Of a DNA stretch of 64,000 bases, positions 24,912 through 33,599 are shown in pieces. Each line of letters opens with the position of its first letter. The stretch's first letter is position 1. The stretch is from Planctomycetota bacterium (lineage in GTDB: Bacteria > Planctomycetota > UBA8742 > UBA2392), in NCBI GenBank assembly GCA_020848275.1, contig JADLAK010000041.1:87129-151128 (forward strand), read 5' to 3'. The position numbers and the translations under genes are program-made. The notes under the pieces were generated by a model that was given only the letters and a program-made list of their open reading frames with translations, was not told the origin of the DNA and did not search any database.

Positions 24912-25750
24912 AGAGCAGCCTCAAGGCGTGCATAGAGTTCCTGAACTTCGCCAATGCGTTCAATTAGCGAGTCAGTCCAACGGTCGATTACGCCCGATAG
25001 CAATTCCGTAAGTAGTTTCTCGGCCTTTGATGACAGACAGGCCCGCACAAAGTGGCTGATCGCCGTAGCTAGAAGCCCGGCGAAGACCGGGTCCAGATTG
25101 TCCTTGGATATGGCCTTGGCAAGCGCCAAGGCACAGTCGGCCCACGTCAAGAGCGTGGCGTCCTCATTGCACGCGCCGCTACGGTCAAGTGTAAGAAATG
25201 CAATCTCGGGCGTCGGGGACAACCCAAACAAGGCTGCCACGGCCGAGGGATAGCCTTTAGTCTGCATCTGGCCGGCCGGCGTTTTGTGCTCAAGGGAACG
25301 GGTTTTGGCCTCGATAATGACGGCGGTAGTGCCGACGAAGATTACGATGTCCGGTGTACCGCCGTCAGATGTAACCACTTGGGTGCGGACATCGTGGATG
25401 TCATTTGCCGTTGAGTTCAAAGACGGAGCGGCAAGCTTCAGGACGGCCAGTACCCGTTGCTCGAAAGTCTCGGGATGCGTTTCACGTCGGATCATCCAGG
25501 CCAAAAGTTCTGAATAGGGGTATTCTGCATGATGTGCGCCCAACGCGGCAACGAAATCATGGGTCGTCCACCACGGAGCGAGATAGGTTAGCCCCGTTCG
25601 TAGTTTCTCAACCTGCTGCTGAACTACCTTAATAGCTAATGGAGTAGCAGCTTCAATAAATGCCTGAAACGCCACAACGCGCTGTCCTATTAGTTTTTCA
25701 GCATCGCGAACAAATCGGTTAAAATCGGCAATTTCAGTCGAGGTTATCAA
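24908..25750 (-). CDS. PD-(D/E)XK nuclease superfamily protein (PDDEXK_4-like)
   Basis: 280 residues. The nuclease core is recognisable: an upstream acidic helix SELLAWMIRRETHPETFEQRV (E near residue 80), then GGTPDIVIFVGTTAVIIEAKT, giving D-x14-E-x-K around residues 133-152, with a following LTLDRSGACNEDATLLTW segment typical of this group. TTG start with GGAG 5 nt upstream. Lower GC than the neighbours. Together with the next gene it forms a two-gene cassette inserted between two paralogous envelope genes. A restriction or anti-phage role is plausible but unproven. Confidence 0.75.
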   Translation of the reverse strand: MITSTEIADFNRFVRDAEKLIGQRVVAFQAFIEAATPLAIKVVQQQVEKLRTGLTYLAPWWTTHDFVAALGAHHAEYPYSELLAWMIRRETHPETFEQRVLAVLKLAAPSLNSTANDIHDVRTQVVTSDGGTPDIVIFVGTTAVIIEAKTRSLEHKTPAGQMQTKGYPSAVAALFGLSPTPEIAFLTLDRSGACNEDATLLTWADCALALAKAISKDNLDPVFAGLLATAISHFVRACLSSKAEKLLTELLSGVIDRWTDSLIERIGEVQELYARLEAAL

Positions 25751-25800
25751 GTGAACTCCGAGCCGAAATTTCGCAAAACCAATTAGCTGCCTTGATGCCT

Positions 25801-26406
25801 CTACTTGGTTCCTGTCGGCTTGGCTCCGAACTTGATGAAGTTGCCGTCTTTATCTTTGGCTGGATGGCCGTCGACTTGAGTGAACGGAACAGTGCCTGAC
25901 AGCGGAAAGCCCTTGGCATCCGACAGGCTGGTCCACTCGGCGAGCTTCTTGTCGCCGCCCTTGCGGTCCCACACCTCAATGAGGAAGCTCTCGCCCGGCT
26001 TCCAGTCGATGGTCAGCGGCTTGTTGGCCCAGTTGGCGGCGATCGGCTTTTCCTTGTCGCCGGCTTTGCCGATGTTGGTGCCCCAGTCCTGCGTATTGAT
26101 GACGGGCTTGTCGTTGCGCTTGCCGTCGGTGCCGATGGCAAAAATTGTCACCTGGAGGTCGACTTCGTCGCCGGCGCCGAATTCAGCGTCCGCAAATCGC
26201 AGCTCGCTGATCGTGACTTCGTAGCTGCCGGCGCCCGAGGTCGCCTGGTTGCCTGTTTTCACGATGCCCGCAATGAACGGGCCGATGAACGGGGTGTCCG
26301 GCTTGAAATAGCCCAGCGCGCCGACGCCGCCGACCAGCAGCAGCAACGCCAACAGCAACACACCGCCCTTACCGCCTTTTTTGCCGCCCTTTTTGGGGTC
26401 AGACAT
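25801..26406 (-). CDS. Membrane-anchored paralogue of lipoprotein 23601-24413
   Basis: 201 residues. The start at 26406 is fixed by GGGAGGC upstream. A short Lys/Gly-rich cytoplasmic N-terminus (SDPKKGGKKGGKGG) is followed by one transmembrane helix (VLLLALLLLVGGVGALGYF) and the same C-terminal domain as the lipoprotein at 23601 (ELRFADAEF, DWGTNIGKAGDKEKP, NWANKPLTIDWKPGE). So one copy is attached by lipid and the other by a helix, both facing outside the cytoplasm. Function unknown. Confidence 0.75.
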   Translation of the reverse strand: MSDPKKGGKKGGKGGVLLLALLLLVGGVGALGYFKPDTPFIGPFIAGIVKTGNQATSGAGSYEVTISELRFADAEFGAGDEVDLQVTIFAIGTDGKRNDKPVINTQDWGTNIGKAGDKEKPIAANWANKPLTIDWKPGESFLIEVWDRKGGDKKLAEWTSLSDAKGFPLSGTVPFTQVDGHPAKDKDGNFIKFGAKPTGTK

Positions 26407-26484
26407 AGTCGCCTCCCTCAGTAGGAATTGATTCGGTATTCTATCTCGGTGTGGCCTCTTTTGTCGCGCCAAAGGCCGTCAAAC

Positions 26485-26585
26485 GATTGCGGATTGCGGA
26501 CTTTGGATTGCGGATTCAAAGGCGGCAGTATCAACGCCGGTCCTTCAATCCGCAATTCGCAATCCGCAATCCGCAATCCGCAATT
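26485..26585. repeat. Word-array palindrome, word ATTGCGG
   Basis: The left arm 26485-26525 iterates GATTGCGG; the right arm 26546-26585 iterates CAATCCG/CCGCAAT. The loop is ~20 nt. The right arm ends 3 nt from the rne stop codon. A half array with the same word lies at 15497-15530, and another short run at 61535-61563. Confidence 0.8.
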
Positions 26586-26588
26586 GGG

Positions 26589-29500
26589 CTACTTCTTCTT
26601 TGCCGGTTTCCTGGCCGCAGGCTTCTTCGCCGCCGCCTTCTTCGGCTTTTCTGCGGCTTCCGCTTTCTTCGCGGCCCGTTTGGGCTTTTCGGCAGTGGTG
26701 CTTTCGGCCTTGGCTGCGCGCTTGCGCGGGGCCTTGGCCGGGGCTTCGGCAGCTTCCGCCTTCGCACCGCGGGGCTTGCGGGCCGGTTTGGCGCCGCTAT
26801 CCGTTGACGCTACGGCGACGGTTGCCGGTTGGGGTGCAGCTTGAGCCGGTTGCGGCGCGGGCTGCGGGGCCGGTTGCGGCTGACCGCCTTGCTGGGGCTG
26901 ATGCTGCCCGCCGCGATGGTGCTGCCCGCCCTGATGCTGCTGGTGCTGCCCGCCCTCCTGAATGGGCTGACCTTGCTGATTGGGATGACTCTGCTGATTG
27001 AACTGGCCCGGTTGTCCCGGAACGCCCGGCTGGCCATCACGCCTGCGTCCACGGCCGCCGCGACGCCCGCGACGGCGGCGACCTTGGCCGGGCTGTCCGG
27101 GTTGTGCGGGCTGACCGGGTTGTAGCGGGGCGCCATTGCCGGGCACGCCCGCGGGCTGAGCTTGCGGCGCCTGTGCGGGCGTCGCCCCATTGCCTGACGG
27201 GTGGCTCTGTTGCGGTTGTCCTTGCTGGTGGGGCGGACGCGGACCACGTTCACGATCGCGGCCCCGGCCTCCGCGGCGTCCGCGACGGTCGCCGCTGCGA
27301 TCAAAGCGCGGACGGTCGGCGCTGACGGCGCCGCCGGCCGGAAGCGTCGGGACGGTTCCCGGCGCGGCTTCGGGCAGGTCTGGCATCTGCGCGCCAAATA
27401 CGGGCACGTTGCGCTGTGAATCGGATGCCTGCTGCGCCCGCTGCTGATGTTGCTGCTGGCGTTCGCGTTCACGCTTGCCGCCGCGACGACGCTCGTTTTT
27501 GCTGCGTTCCTCGACTTGCGTCGCGCCCGAGACGCCCAGGGACTGCGGCGGCAGCGGGACGTTGGACTTCGAGAGCCACGCCTGGTTGGCGAGGTCGACA
27601 TAGCCGTTGATGCGCTGGTCGAGGTCGTACAGCACGCGCGACTCTCGGTCGTTGATGTAGAAGATGCGGCGTTCGCCAAGCACGAGGTCGCGGGCGTATT
27701 CGAAGATGATCTTCTTGCTCGCCTGCTCCTCAAGCTGATCGACATCGGTGCGGAATTCACTGTGCAGGTGCGACAGCACGTGCGGGTGAATCTGCACGAT
27801 CAACGACTTCACGCGGTCATCGGCCAGGCAGAGTTTCAGTTCGCGCACGAGCGTGAGACACAGCGTCTCGGCGCTGCGCACGTGGCCGAAACTGCGGCAG
27901 GTCGGGCACTCGACGTAGGTGTAAGCTTTGATCGAGGGACGCACGCGCTGGCGCGTCATCTCGATAACGCCAAACGGGCTCATGCGCGCGATTTTTGTGC
28001 GTGCGCGGTCCTTGTGCAGCTCGCGGCGCAGCGTGTTCTCGACTTCACTGCGATGGCTCGCCGACAGCATATCGATGAAGTCGTTGCAGATGATGCCGCC
28101 GTGGTCGCGCAGGCGAAGCTGCCGGCAGATTTCCGGGATCGCCTCGAGGTTGGTGAGGTAAGCCGTGCGCTCAGCGTCGCCCGCGGATGTAAATTTGCCG
28201 CTGTTGACGTCGATGGCGACCAGCGCCTCGGTCTGCTCGATGTAGAGATAGCCGCCGCTGGGCAGCGGGACTTTCTTGTCGAAGACGTGGTCGATCTGCG
28301 TCTCGAGACCCTCGACGTAAAACAGCGGCTCAGAGCCCTCGTAGAGTTTCACGCGGTCGCGGAAGCTCGGCATCAGGCTGTCGAAGAACGCCACCACGCG
28401 CTCGTAACTTTCGCGGTCGTCGATGATGATTTCGTCGGTGTCGGCGGTGAAGTAATCACGCACCGCGCGCAGGGCTGGGTCGCTGTCGGCATACACCAGC
28501 GCAGGCGCGGGCGCCGTGCGGATCTGCTCGACGATCACGTTCCACAGCCGCAGCAGGTAATTCAGGTCGCGCTCGAGTTCGTCGTAGGTGCGGCCAATGG
28601 CCGCGGTGCGCACAACTACGCCCATGCCGTCGGGCACCGGGAGCGCATCGAGGATTTTGCGCAGCGCGTCGCGCTGGCCCTGGTCTTCGATTTTGCGCGA
28701 GACGCCGCCCTTGCTGCTGTTGGGCATCAGCACCATGTAACGCCCGGGCAAACTGAGATAGGTCGAGAGGCCGGGGCCTTTGCCGCCCTGGCTCGCCTTG
28801 GTCACCTGCACCAGAACTTCCTGGCTCCGCTTAAGCAGGCCCTGGATGCGGGGCAACTGGCCGTGGATGAAGCGCGAAACCGGGCCACCGCCAACGGGAC
28901 CGCCGCCATCGGCGCGCTTGCCATCGCGGTCGAAAGTTCCGCCCGCGTCGCGTTCGGTAACGTCGCTCTGTGTTTCGTCGGCGACTTCGTCCGACGGCAT
29001 ATTTTCGGCGCCAACGGCCGGTAAACGCTGGCTGCGCTTCTTGGGCGGAGGCGGCAGCTTGAAATCAATGGCCGGCGGCGGCGCGTCCTTGAACAGGTCT
29101 AACGCGGACGGGCGCTTGCGGCGCTGCGAGGGCACCGGCGCTGCGACCAGGCCGGTTTCTTCGTGTTCGGAAACCACCCCGGGAACGACGTCGGGTTCCG
29201 GCGCCTTGACGGGTTCGGCACGCACGACGGGGAAGCGGCCCGAGTCCTGCACCGTGCGCGCAGGCGTGGGAACGACTGAATCAGTCGTGTGGCGGCCGCC
29301 GACGCCGTCGGAGAGCGCCTCGGCGGGCGAGTGCGTGATGTTGTGGCCCGGCTTGACTTCATTGAGCTTGTCGAGGAACTCGGGTTCCTGGCGCGCTTCG
29401 GCCACATTCGCGGGACGATTGGCGGGATTCTCCGCCGAGACCGGCGCCGAAGCCTGGATGTCGGGCTCGGTGTCGTCCTGGGCGCGGTCATCGTCCATCT

Positions 29501-29852
29501 CTTCACTTGCGTCGGATGACATCGAGGCCGGCTGCGCCGGCGGCGGCGGCGCGGCGGGGCGGTCGACAGCGCGGCGCGTCACGGGCTGGTAGATTTCGGT
29601 GACGTCCTGGATGCGGCCGTAGGCCGACAGCGTGTCGCTGACGTGCAAAAAGCCGTTGCGGTCGAGGCCGAGGTCGATGAACGCGGCCTGGATGCCCGGT
29701 TCAACGTTGCTCACGACGCCTTTGTAGATGTTCCCCAGGTGTTTCAACTGCGAGGGGCGGTCGACGAAATATTCGTAGAGTTTTCCGTCCTCGACTACCG
29801 CCACGCGGCACTCGTCGCCCTCGGCGACGTTCATCAGAATTTTCTTAGCCAT
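26589..29852 (-). CDS. rne: Ribonuclease E/G with large insert and basic histone-H1-like tail
   Basis: 1087 residues; start chosen at MAKKIL with AAGGA upstream. The N-terminal S1 half (GNIYKGVVSNVEPGIQAAFID) is split by an acidic, proline-rich disordered insert of about 235 residues (~90-325) and resumes at RIQGLLKRSQEVLVQVTK. Catalytic Asp residues lie in AIDVNSGKF (near 547) and ICNDFIDM; the Zn-link CPTC is near 649. After ~790 come an Arg/Gln stretch, an Arg-Gly and Gln/His/Pro-rich region, and a final ~100 residues of Lys/Ala/Pro repeats like a histone H1 tail. It processes and degrades RNA. A TIGR03936 gene sits immediately upstream. Confidence 0.92.
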   Translation of the reverse strand: MAKKILMNVAEGDECRVAVVEDGKLYEYFVDRPSQLKHLGNIYKGVVSNVEPGIQAAFIDLGLDRNGFLHVSDTLSAYGRIQDVTEIYQPVTRRAVDRPAAPPPPAQPASMSSDASEEMDDDRAQDDTEPDIQASAPVSAENPANRPANVAEARQEPEFLDKLNEVKPGHNITHSPAEALSDGVGGRHTTDSVVPTPARTVQDSGRFPVVRAEPVKAPEPDVVPGVVSEHEETGLVAAPVPSQRRKRPSALDLFKDAPPPAIDFKLPPPPKKRSQRLPAVGAENMPSDEVADETQSDVTERDAGGTFDRDGKRADGGGPVGGGPVSRFIHGQLPRIQGLLKRSQEVLVQVTKASQGGKGPGLSTYLSLPGRYMVLMPNSSKGGVSRKIEDQGQRDALRKILDALPVPDGMGVVVRTAAIGRTYDELERDLNYLLRLWNVIVEQIRTAPAPALVYADSDPALRAVRDYFTADTDEIIIDDRESYERVVAFFDSLMPSFRDRVKLYEGSEPLFYVEGLETQIDHVFDKKVPLPSGGYLYIEQTEALVAIDVNSGKFTSAGDAERTAYLTNLEAIPEICRQLRLRDHGGIICNDFIDMLSASHRSEVENTLRRELHKDRARTKIARMSPFGVIEMTRQRVRPSIKAYTYVECPTCRSFGHVRSAETLCLTLVRELKLCLADDRVKSLIVQIHPHVLSHLHSEFRTDVDQLEEQASKKIIFEYARDLVLGERRIFYINDRESRVLYDLDQRINGYVDLANQAWLSKSNVPLPPQSLGVSGATQVEERSKNERRRGGKRERERQQQHQQRAQQASDSQRNVPVFGAQMPDLPEAAPGTVPTLPAGGAVSADRPRFDRSGDRRGRRGGRGRDRERGPRPPHQQGQPQQSHPSGNGATPAQAPQAQPAGVPGNGAPLQPGQPAQPGQPGQGRRRRGRRGGRGRRRDGQPGVPGQPGQFNQQSHPNQQGQPIQEGGQHQQHQGGQHHRGGQHQPQQGGQPQPAPQPAPQPAQAAPQPATVAVASTDSGAKPARKPRGAKAEAAEAPAKAPRKRAAKAESTTAEKPKRAAKKAEAAEKPKKAAAKKPAARKPAKKK

Positions 29853-29890
29853 GTTCCTTTGTGTTGAAGCGCGGCCGCGTCCTGCGCGGC

Positions 29891-30574
29891 TCACGCCTCG
29901 GTTTCTGTCGCCGGAACTTCTTCCAGCAACGTTTTTGTCTTGGTGATGAAGTGCGCCAGGGGATCAAGCCCCAGCACCTCGAGCAAATCCGAAGGTTTAA
30001 TGCCGCCCTGCGGCGTCATGAATAGCCGCATCTGCAACACGTTGCCTTCGAGCGAAGCGGTTTGGGTCAGCAGACGCACATCAAGCCGGCGAGGAGTCTT
30101 TCCTGCGCCACGCGAGCGCGCATGGGGCGCGCTTGCCTGCGAGAGAAACGTTTGAAGGCGGCCGGCCAGTTCAGCCAGCGCGGCCTCGTCGAGTTTCAGT
30201 TCGCAGCGGTATTCGCAACCGGTGACGCGAGGGCGGCCCGTGGCCGTTTTTGCGTCCAGCAACTTCAACCCTGGGGGCAGTTGAGCCCCCAACTGGGCCA
30301 AAAGCGTTTTCGCGTCGTGCCCGGCGCCCGCCTCGAGGTCGATGTCCAGGACTTCGTCCAGTGACTCGACGCCCAGCGGCAGCGCCAGCGCAAAAGAAAG
30401 TTTGGGCCGCGGATTGAATCCCCGGGAATGAGCCACCCGGATCCCCGCGCGCCGCAAGGCGAGCTCGAAAACCCGCATCAAGTCGTGATGCGAGATGTAT
30501 TTCAGCGCGCCCCTTTTCTCAAACCTCAAGCGAAAGCGGCAATTCCTCTCGTCCTCTGGCTGTGTGCGTTCCAA
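29891..30574 (-). CDS. TIGR03936 / DUF2344 radical-SAM-associated protein
   Basis: 227 residues. The opening RFRLRFEKRGALKYISHHDLMRVFELALRRAGI and GFNPRPKLSFALALPLGV are diagnostic of DUF2344, which is elsewhere fused or adjacent to a radical-SAM protein and often precedes rne/rng. The radical-SAM partner is not in the window. The start is TTG with GGGAG 4 nt upstream. The gap to rne is 38 nt, so they are probably co-transcribed. Proposed RNA- or tRNA-related role is inferred from family neighbourhood only. Confidence 0.85.
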   Translation of the reverse strand: MERTQPEDERNCRFRLRFEKRGALKYISHHDLMRVFELALRRAGIRVAHSRGFNPRPKLSFALALPLGVESLDEVLDIDLEAGAGHDAKTLLAQLGAQLPPGLKLLDAKTATGRPRVTGCEYRCELKLDEAALAELAGRLQTFLSQASAPHARSRGAGKTPRRLDVRLLTQTASLEGNVLQMRLFMTPQGGIKPSDLLEVLGLDPLAHFITKTKTLLEEVPATETEA

Positions 30575-30641
30575 CCTGCTCCCGCAACTTCATCAACCGA
30601 AATGAATTTTCTCCTGTCGCCGCGGCCAATCCGCGGCGTGG

Positions 30642-31766
30642 TTATTTCTTTTCTTCCTGCTGTTTGCGCAGGGATGCCGAAAACTCGACATCCGCCGCAA
30701 ACGTCAATTGGTTCGCGCCGCCGGCCTCGCTGACTTTACCCTTGGCGCTGTATTTCCACTGCACGCGCGCGGGCGCGCCCTTGACGAGATCAAGCAACAA
30801 CGTGCCGTCCCTGATTTCGGGCGGCGTGAGGCTGGTGTCCAGGCCCGCGATGCGCTGAGAGACATCGGCGGCGCTGACGGGCCTGGCGGCAAACGTAAGC
30901 AGCGCGGCCGTGGGCTCTTCGGCCTTGCCGTAAACTTTTTCAAGCTTGTAGGTGAATTCGTATTCGACCGTCTGGCCCGTCAGCAGGCCCATCGGGAAGC
31001 GGCGCTTGACGATCACCGTGTCGCCGACCTTGATCGCCGCGTCTGCCGCGAATTCCGGCCAGGTGTACATGACGAGTTGCACCGGGTCGATCAACCGCGC
31101 GGGATAATTGCGCTGGTCAGGCGCCTCAAAGTCGGCGTAGTAAGTTTCGTTGAAGATGCGCCCGGTCTCGGCGATGTTGAAGATGACGTGGCCGGCCTGT
31201 CCGTTGGCCTGGCGTGAACGCTGGTCCTCGATGCCGCCGGCATTGATGCCAACCCAGCCCGGGATGCCCGTCTTGGGCGTGCGTTCGCCGGCAAGCGACT
31301 TTGACTTGAAGTGCGCGTCGGTTTTGTCCTTGCCCTCGCCGGGAATCTGCGGGCCGATGTAGCCCGTGAAGCCCTCGATGCCGTCATTGAGGTCAAAGAA
31401 GATGCGGCTGTACATCAATTGCGCGCGCAGGTCCTTCTGGCCCTCGAGTTCGTCTTCCTTGAACAACAGCCGCGCGTCGGCGGTCCAGGTTTCAGTGCGC
31501 GAGTTGGAGCCAAGTACGCCTGCGGCGTCCGCGGCCTGCGCAGAGCGCTTGATGTTCAGGTCAAATTCGAATTCGAAGGTGTCGTCGGCGACCGCGCGCA
31601 ACTTGGGCTTGATCACGGCGCCTTTTTCTTTGGCGGCGGCGGTCACGTCCTCACCCAACTGGAATTTGTAGGGCGGGGCTTCCTGCGCGCCAAGGTAGCT
31701 GTAGGCGGCCAGACCGATCAACGCGGCGGCAAGCAGGGCAAAGGCATTACGCAGGAGGTGCTTCAC
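30642..31766 (-). CDS. Exported protein of unknown function
   Basis: 374 residues with a signal peptide (ALLAAALIGLAAYSYLGAQE). The mature part is beta-rich and charged with no recognised domain; blocks such as YYADFEAPDQRNYPARLIDPVQLVMYTWPEF and VKRRFPMGLLTGQTVEYEFTYKL suggest repeated beta-sandwich segments of the kind seen in large planctomycetal periplasmic proteins. It reads towards the TIGR03936 gene and may head that operon. Its upstream side diverges from rnhC across ~245 bp. Confidence 0.7.
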   Translation of the reverse strand: MKHLLRNAFALLAAALIGLAAYSYLGAQEAPPYKFQLGEDVTAAAKEKGAVIKPKLRAVADDTFEFEFDLNIKRSAQAADAAGVLGSNSRTETWTADARLLFKEDELEGQKDLRAQLMYSRIFFDLNDGIEGFTGYIGPQIPGEGKDKTDAHFKSKSLAGERTPKTGIPGWVGINAGGIEDQRSRQANGQAGHVIFNIAETGRIFNETYYADFEAPDQRNYPARLIDPVQLVMYTWPEFAADAAIKVGDTVIVKRRFPMGLLTGQTVEYEFTYKLEKVYGKAEEPTAALLTFAARPVSAADVSQRIAGLDTSLTPPEIRDGTLLLDLVKGAPARVQWKYSAKGKVSEAGGANQLTFAADVEFSASLRKQQEEKK

Positions 31767-32012
31767 TTGTAGCTAAGTCCTTATCGGCAATAGTCATGCG
31801 CCCAAGAGGTGGGCCGTTGAATTGACCGGAAGATAGTAGTCGTCGCTTGCACCCTGTCAATGCGCCAGAAACGGGCTGCCGGGAAAAATTGCCCCCGATT
31901 AATGCACAAATGATGCACTAAGCAGTGGCCCGACAGTGGGTTAAGTCAAGTTTTGCATACTGGTTAGGCGTATTCTTTGGCATTTCGCCAAATTTTCTGT
32001 TCAATCCCGGCC

Positions 32013-32918
32013 ATGCCGGATTTTACCAGTTTCTGTGCCGAACTTGTTTCCAGCGCCAAACGTGGCGGTTGGCAAGTCATGGCTGAACGCAGCATTCCCT
32101 ACGGCCGCCAGTATGAAATGGCCGACGCGGGAGGCTCGCGCGCGTCTTTGAATTGCTACCACGGCAAGAAGGGCCTCACGTTTGTTACTGGCGGAAAAAA
32201 CGCCGAGGCGCTGGCGCAAACGCTTGGCGGCGGCGCGCCGCGCAAGCCCGAGGCGCCGCACGTTGAGCATGATCCGTTCGATTTAGGATTCCCGCGAATC
32301 GGCGGCGACGAATCAGGCAAGGGCGATTATTTCGGCCCGCTTGTCGTCGCGGCTTATTACGTTGAAGAAGGCGACACCGACGACTTGATCACCACCGGCA
32401 TCGCGGATTGCAAAGAGTTGTCCGACGCCGCGGTGTTGCGCCTTGCCGGCAAACTTGACGAGCGCGGCGGCGGCAACGTGATTTCACTGATGCCCGCCGA
32501 ATACAACCCGCGTTACGAGAAGACGCGCAACCTGAACTTGATCCTCGCCGAGCTTCACGCGGAGTGCGTGCGCGCGTTGCTGCGCCGCCAAAGCATGAAG
32601 CGTTCAGGCGTGGTGCTGATCGACCAGTTTGCCAAGGAAGAAGGCGCCGTCGGCCAGGCCCTGCGCATGCCCCCGGGCTGGAAGCTCGTCACGCGTACTA
32701 AAGGCGAAGTTGACGTCGCGGTTGCGGCGGCAAGCATCCTGGCGCGCGCGTCATTTTTGAAGGGACTGAAGGAGCTTCGCAACGAATACGGGCACGAGTT
32801 CCACGCGGGCTCGGGCGAACCGACGCTGAAGGCCGCAAGGTCCTTCAAACGCGCCTTTGGCATGAAGGAACTGCCCAAGGTCGCGAAGATGCACTTCGCG
32901 CTGACGAACAAGCTGTAA
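32013..32918 (+). CDS. rnhC: Ribonuclease HIII
   Basis: 301 residues. RNase HIII removes RNA from RNA-DNA hybrids. The N-terminal TBP-like domain (~1-85) is followed by the catalytic domain starting GGDESGKGDYFGPLVVAA, where DE is the characteristic HIII pair (HII has DE with a different context), then IADCKELSD, NLNLILAELHAE and the later acidic residues in VVLIDQF. ATG 32013 gives the normal length; an in-frame TTG at 31977 is possible. It is followed by a palindrome array, not by an operon partner. Confidence 0.93.
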   Translation: MPDFTSFCAELVSSAKRGGWQVMAERSIPYGRQYEMADAGGSRASLNCYHGKKGLTFVTGGKNAEALAQTLGGGAPRKPEAPHVEHDPFDLGFPRIGGDESGKGDYFGPLVVAAYYVEEGDTDDLITTGIADCKELSDAAVLRLAGKLDERGGGNVISLMPAEYNPRYEKTRNLNLILAELHAECVRALLRRQSMKRSGVVLIDQFAKEEGAVGQALRMPPGWKLVTRTKGEVDVAVAAASILARASFLKGLKELRNEYGHEFHAGSGEPTLKAARSFKRAFGMKELPKVAKMHFALTNKL

Positions 32919-32931
32919 CAGCGTCGTCGGA

Positions 32932-33004
32932 TGTCCCGCGTCTCGAGTCGCGTGTCACCAACAATCAAGAACGACACGGGACTCGTGACACGAGACCCGG
33001 GACA
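32932..33004. repeat. Word-array palindrome, word CGAGTC/GTCTCG
   Basis: The left arm 32932-32958 (TGTCCCGCGTCTCGAGTC...) pairs imperfectly with the right arm 32974-33004. The words match the array at 4481-4565. Confidence 0.7.
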
Positions 33005-33162
33005 CACTTGGTGCATAACAATTGGATAGCGTGGATAACCACGCAAGATTCGCCACATACACGCGATGCGCGCGCCATGATTTCACTCGCACAGGCGAAG
33101 TTTGACCGCGCGGGTTTTTGGCGCTAATACGGCTTGATCAAACCTTAACCGGGGCCACCGCC

Positions 33163-33363
33163 ATGGACTCAGCCACGCTTGCGATCTTCTGCAATGTTCG
33201 TGAGGTTTCGTTCATCGAAATGGGCGTGCGCAACGGGACCAAGGGCGCCTGGTTCTCCGACCGCAAGTACAACCGCCGCTTCGTGACCGCGGAAGAGCTC
33301 TCGCTGGCTATCGCCACCATGCGCGTTGGCCAGCCGCAACTTCAATTGAAAATGCCGGCCTAG
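33163..33363 (+). CDS. Small hypothetical protein
   Basis: 66 residues (opening MDSATLAIFCNVREVSF, ending LQLKMPA). Codon third positions are strongly G/C-rich as in neighbouring genes, and the frame ends in a clean TAG, which supports a real gene. No signal, helix or motif was recognised. No strong Shine-Dalgarno; a longer in-frame start at 33118 is possible. A palindromic repeat block follows. Confidence 0.5.
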   Translation: MDSATLAIFCNVREVSFIEMGVRNGTKGAWFSDRKYNRRFVTAEELSLAIATMRVGQPQLQLKMPA

Positions 33364-33387
33364 CCATCAGTCAACTTGTGGCATTTA

Positions 33388-33531
33388 GGCGCGTAGCGCC
33401 GGTATTTCTTTAGCCACGGGCGAACGCCCGTGGAAACCATAACCAACGGTTTCTGAGGCGCGTAGCGCCGACACCAGTGCCGCCGCTTGCGCGGCTCATG
33501 TTTTGTTAAAGAACTGTCGGCGCTTCGCGCC
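33388..33531. repeat. Composite dispersed repeat with three inverted/direct core copies
   Basis: GGCGCGTAGCGCC occurs at 33388-33400 and 33457-33469 and a variant GGCGCTTCGCGCC at 33519-33531. Between the first two, CCACGGGCG (33414-33422) and CGCCCGTGG (33425-33433) form a tight hairpin. Translated pieces (RRYAP, STGVRPW) are of a kind I recall from widespread spurious proteins in PVC-type genomes. It fills the gap before the MFS gene. Confidence 0.7.
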
Positions 33532-33599
33532 TGAAATGCAATGCACGCACTGTGGGTGGAAATGCCCGCGCCACGGGCTGCAATGTACACTCTCGGTCC

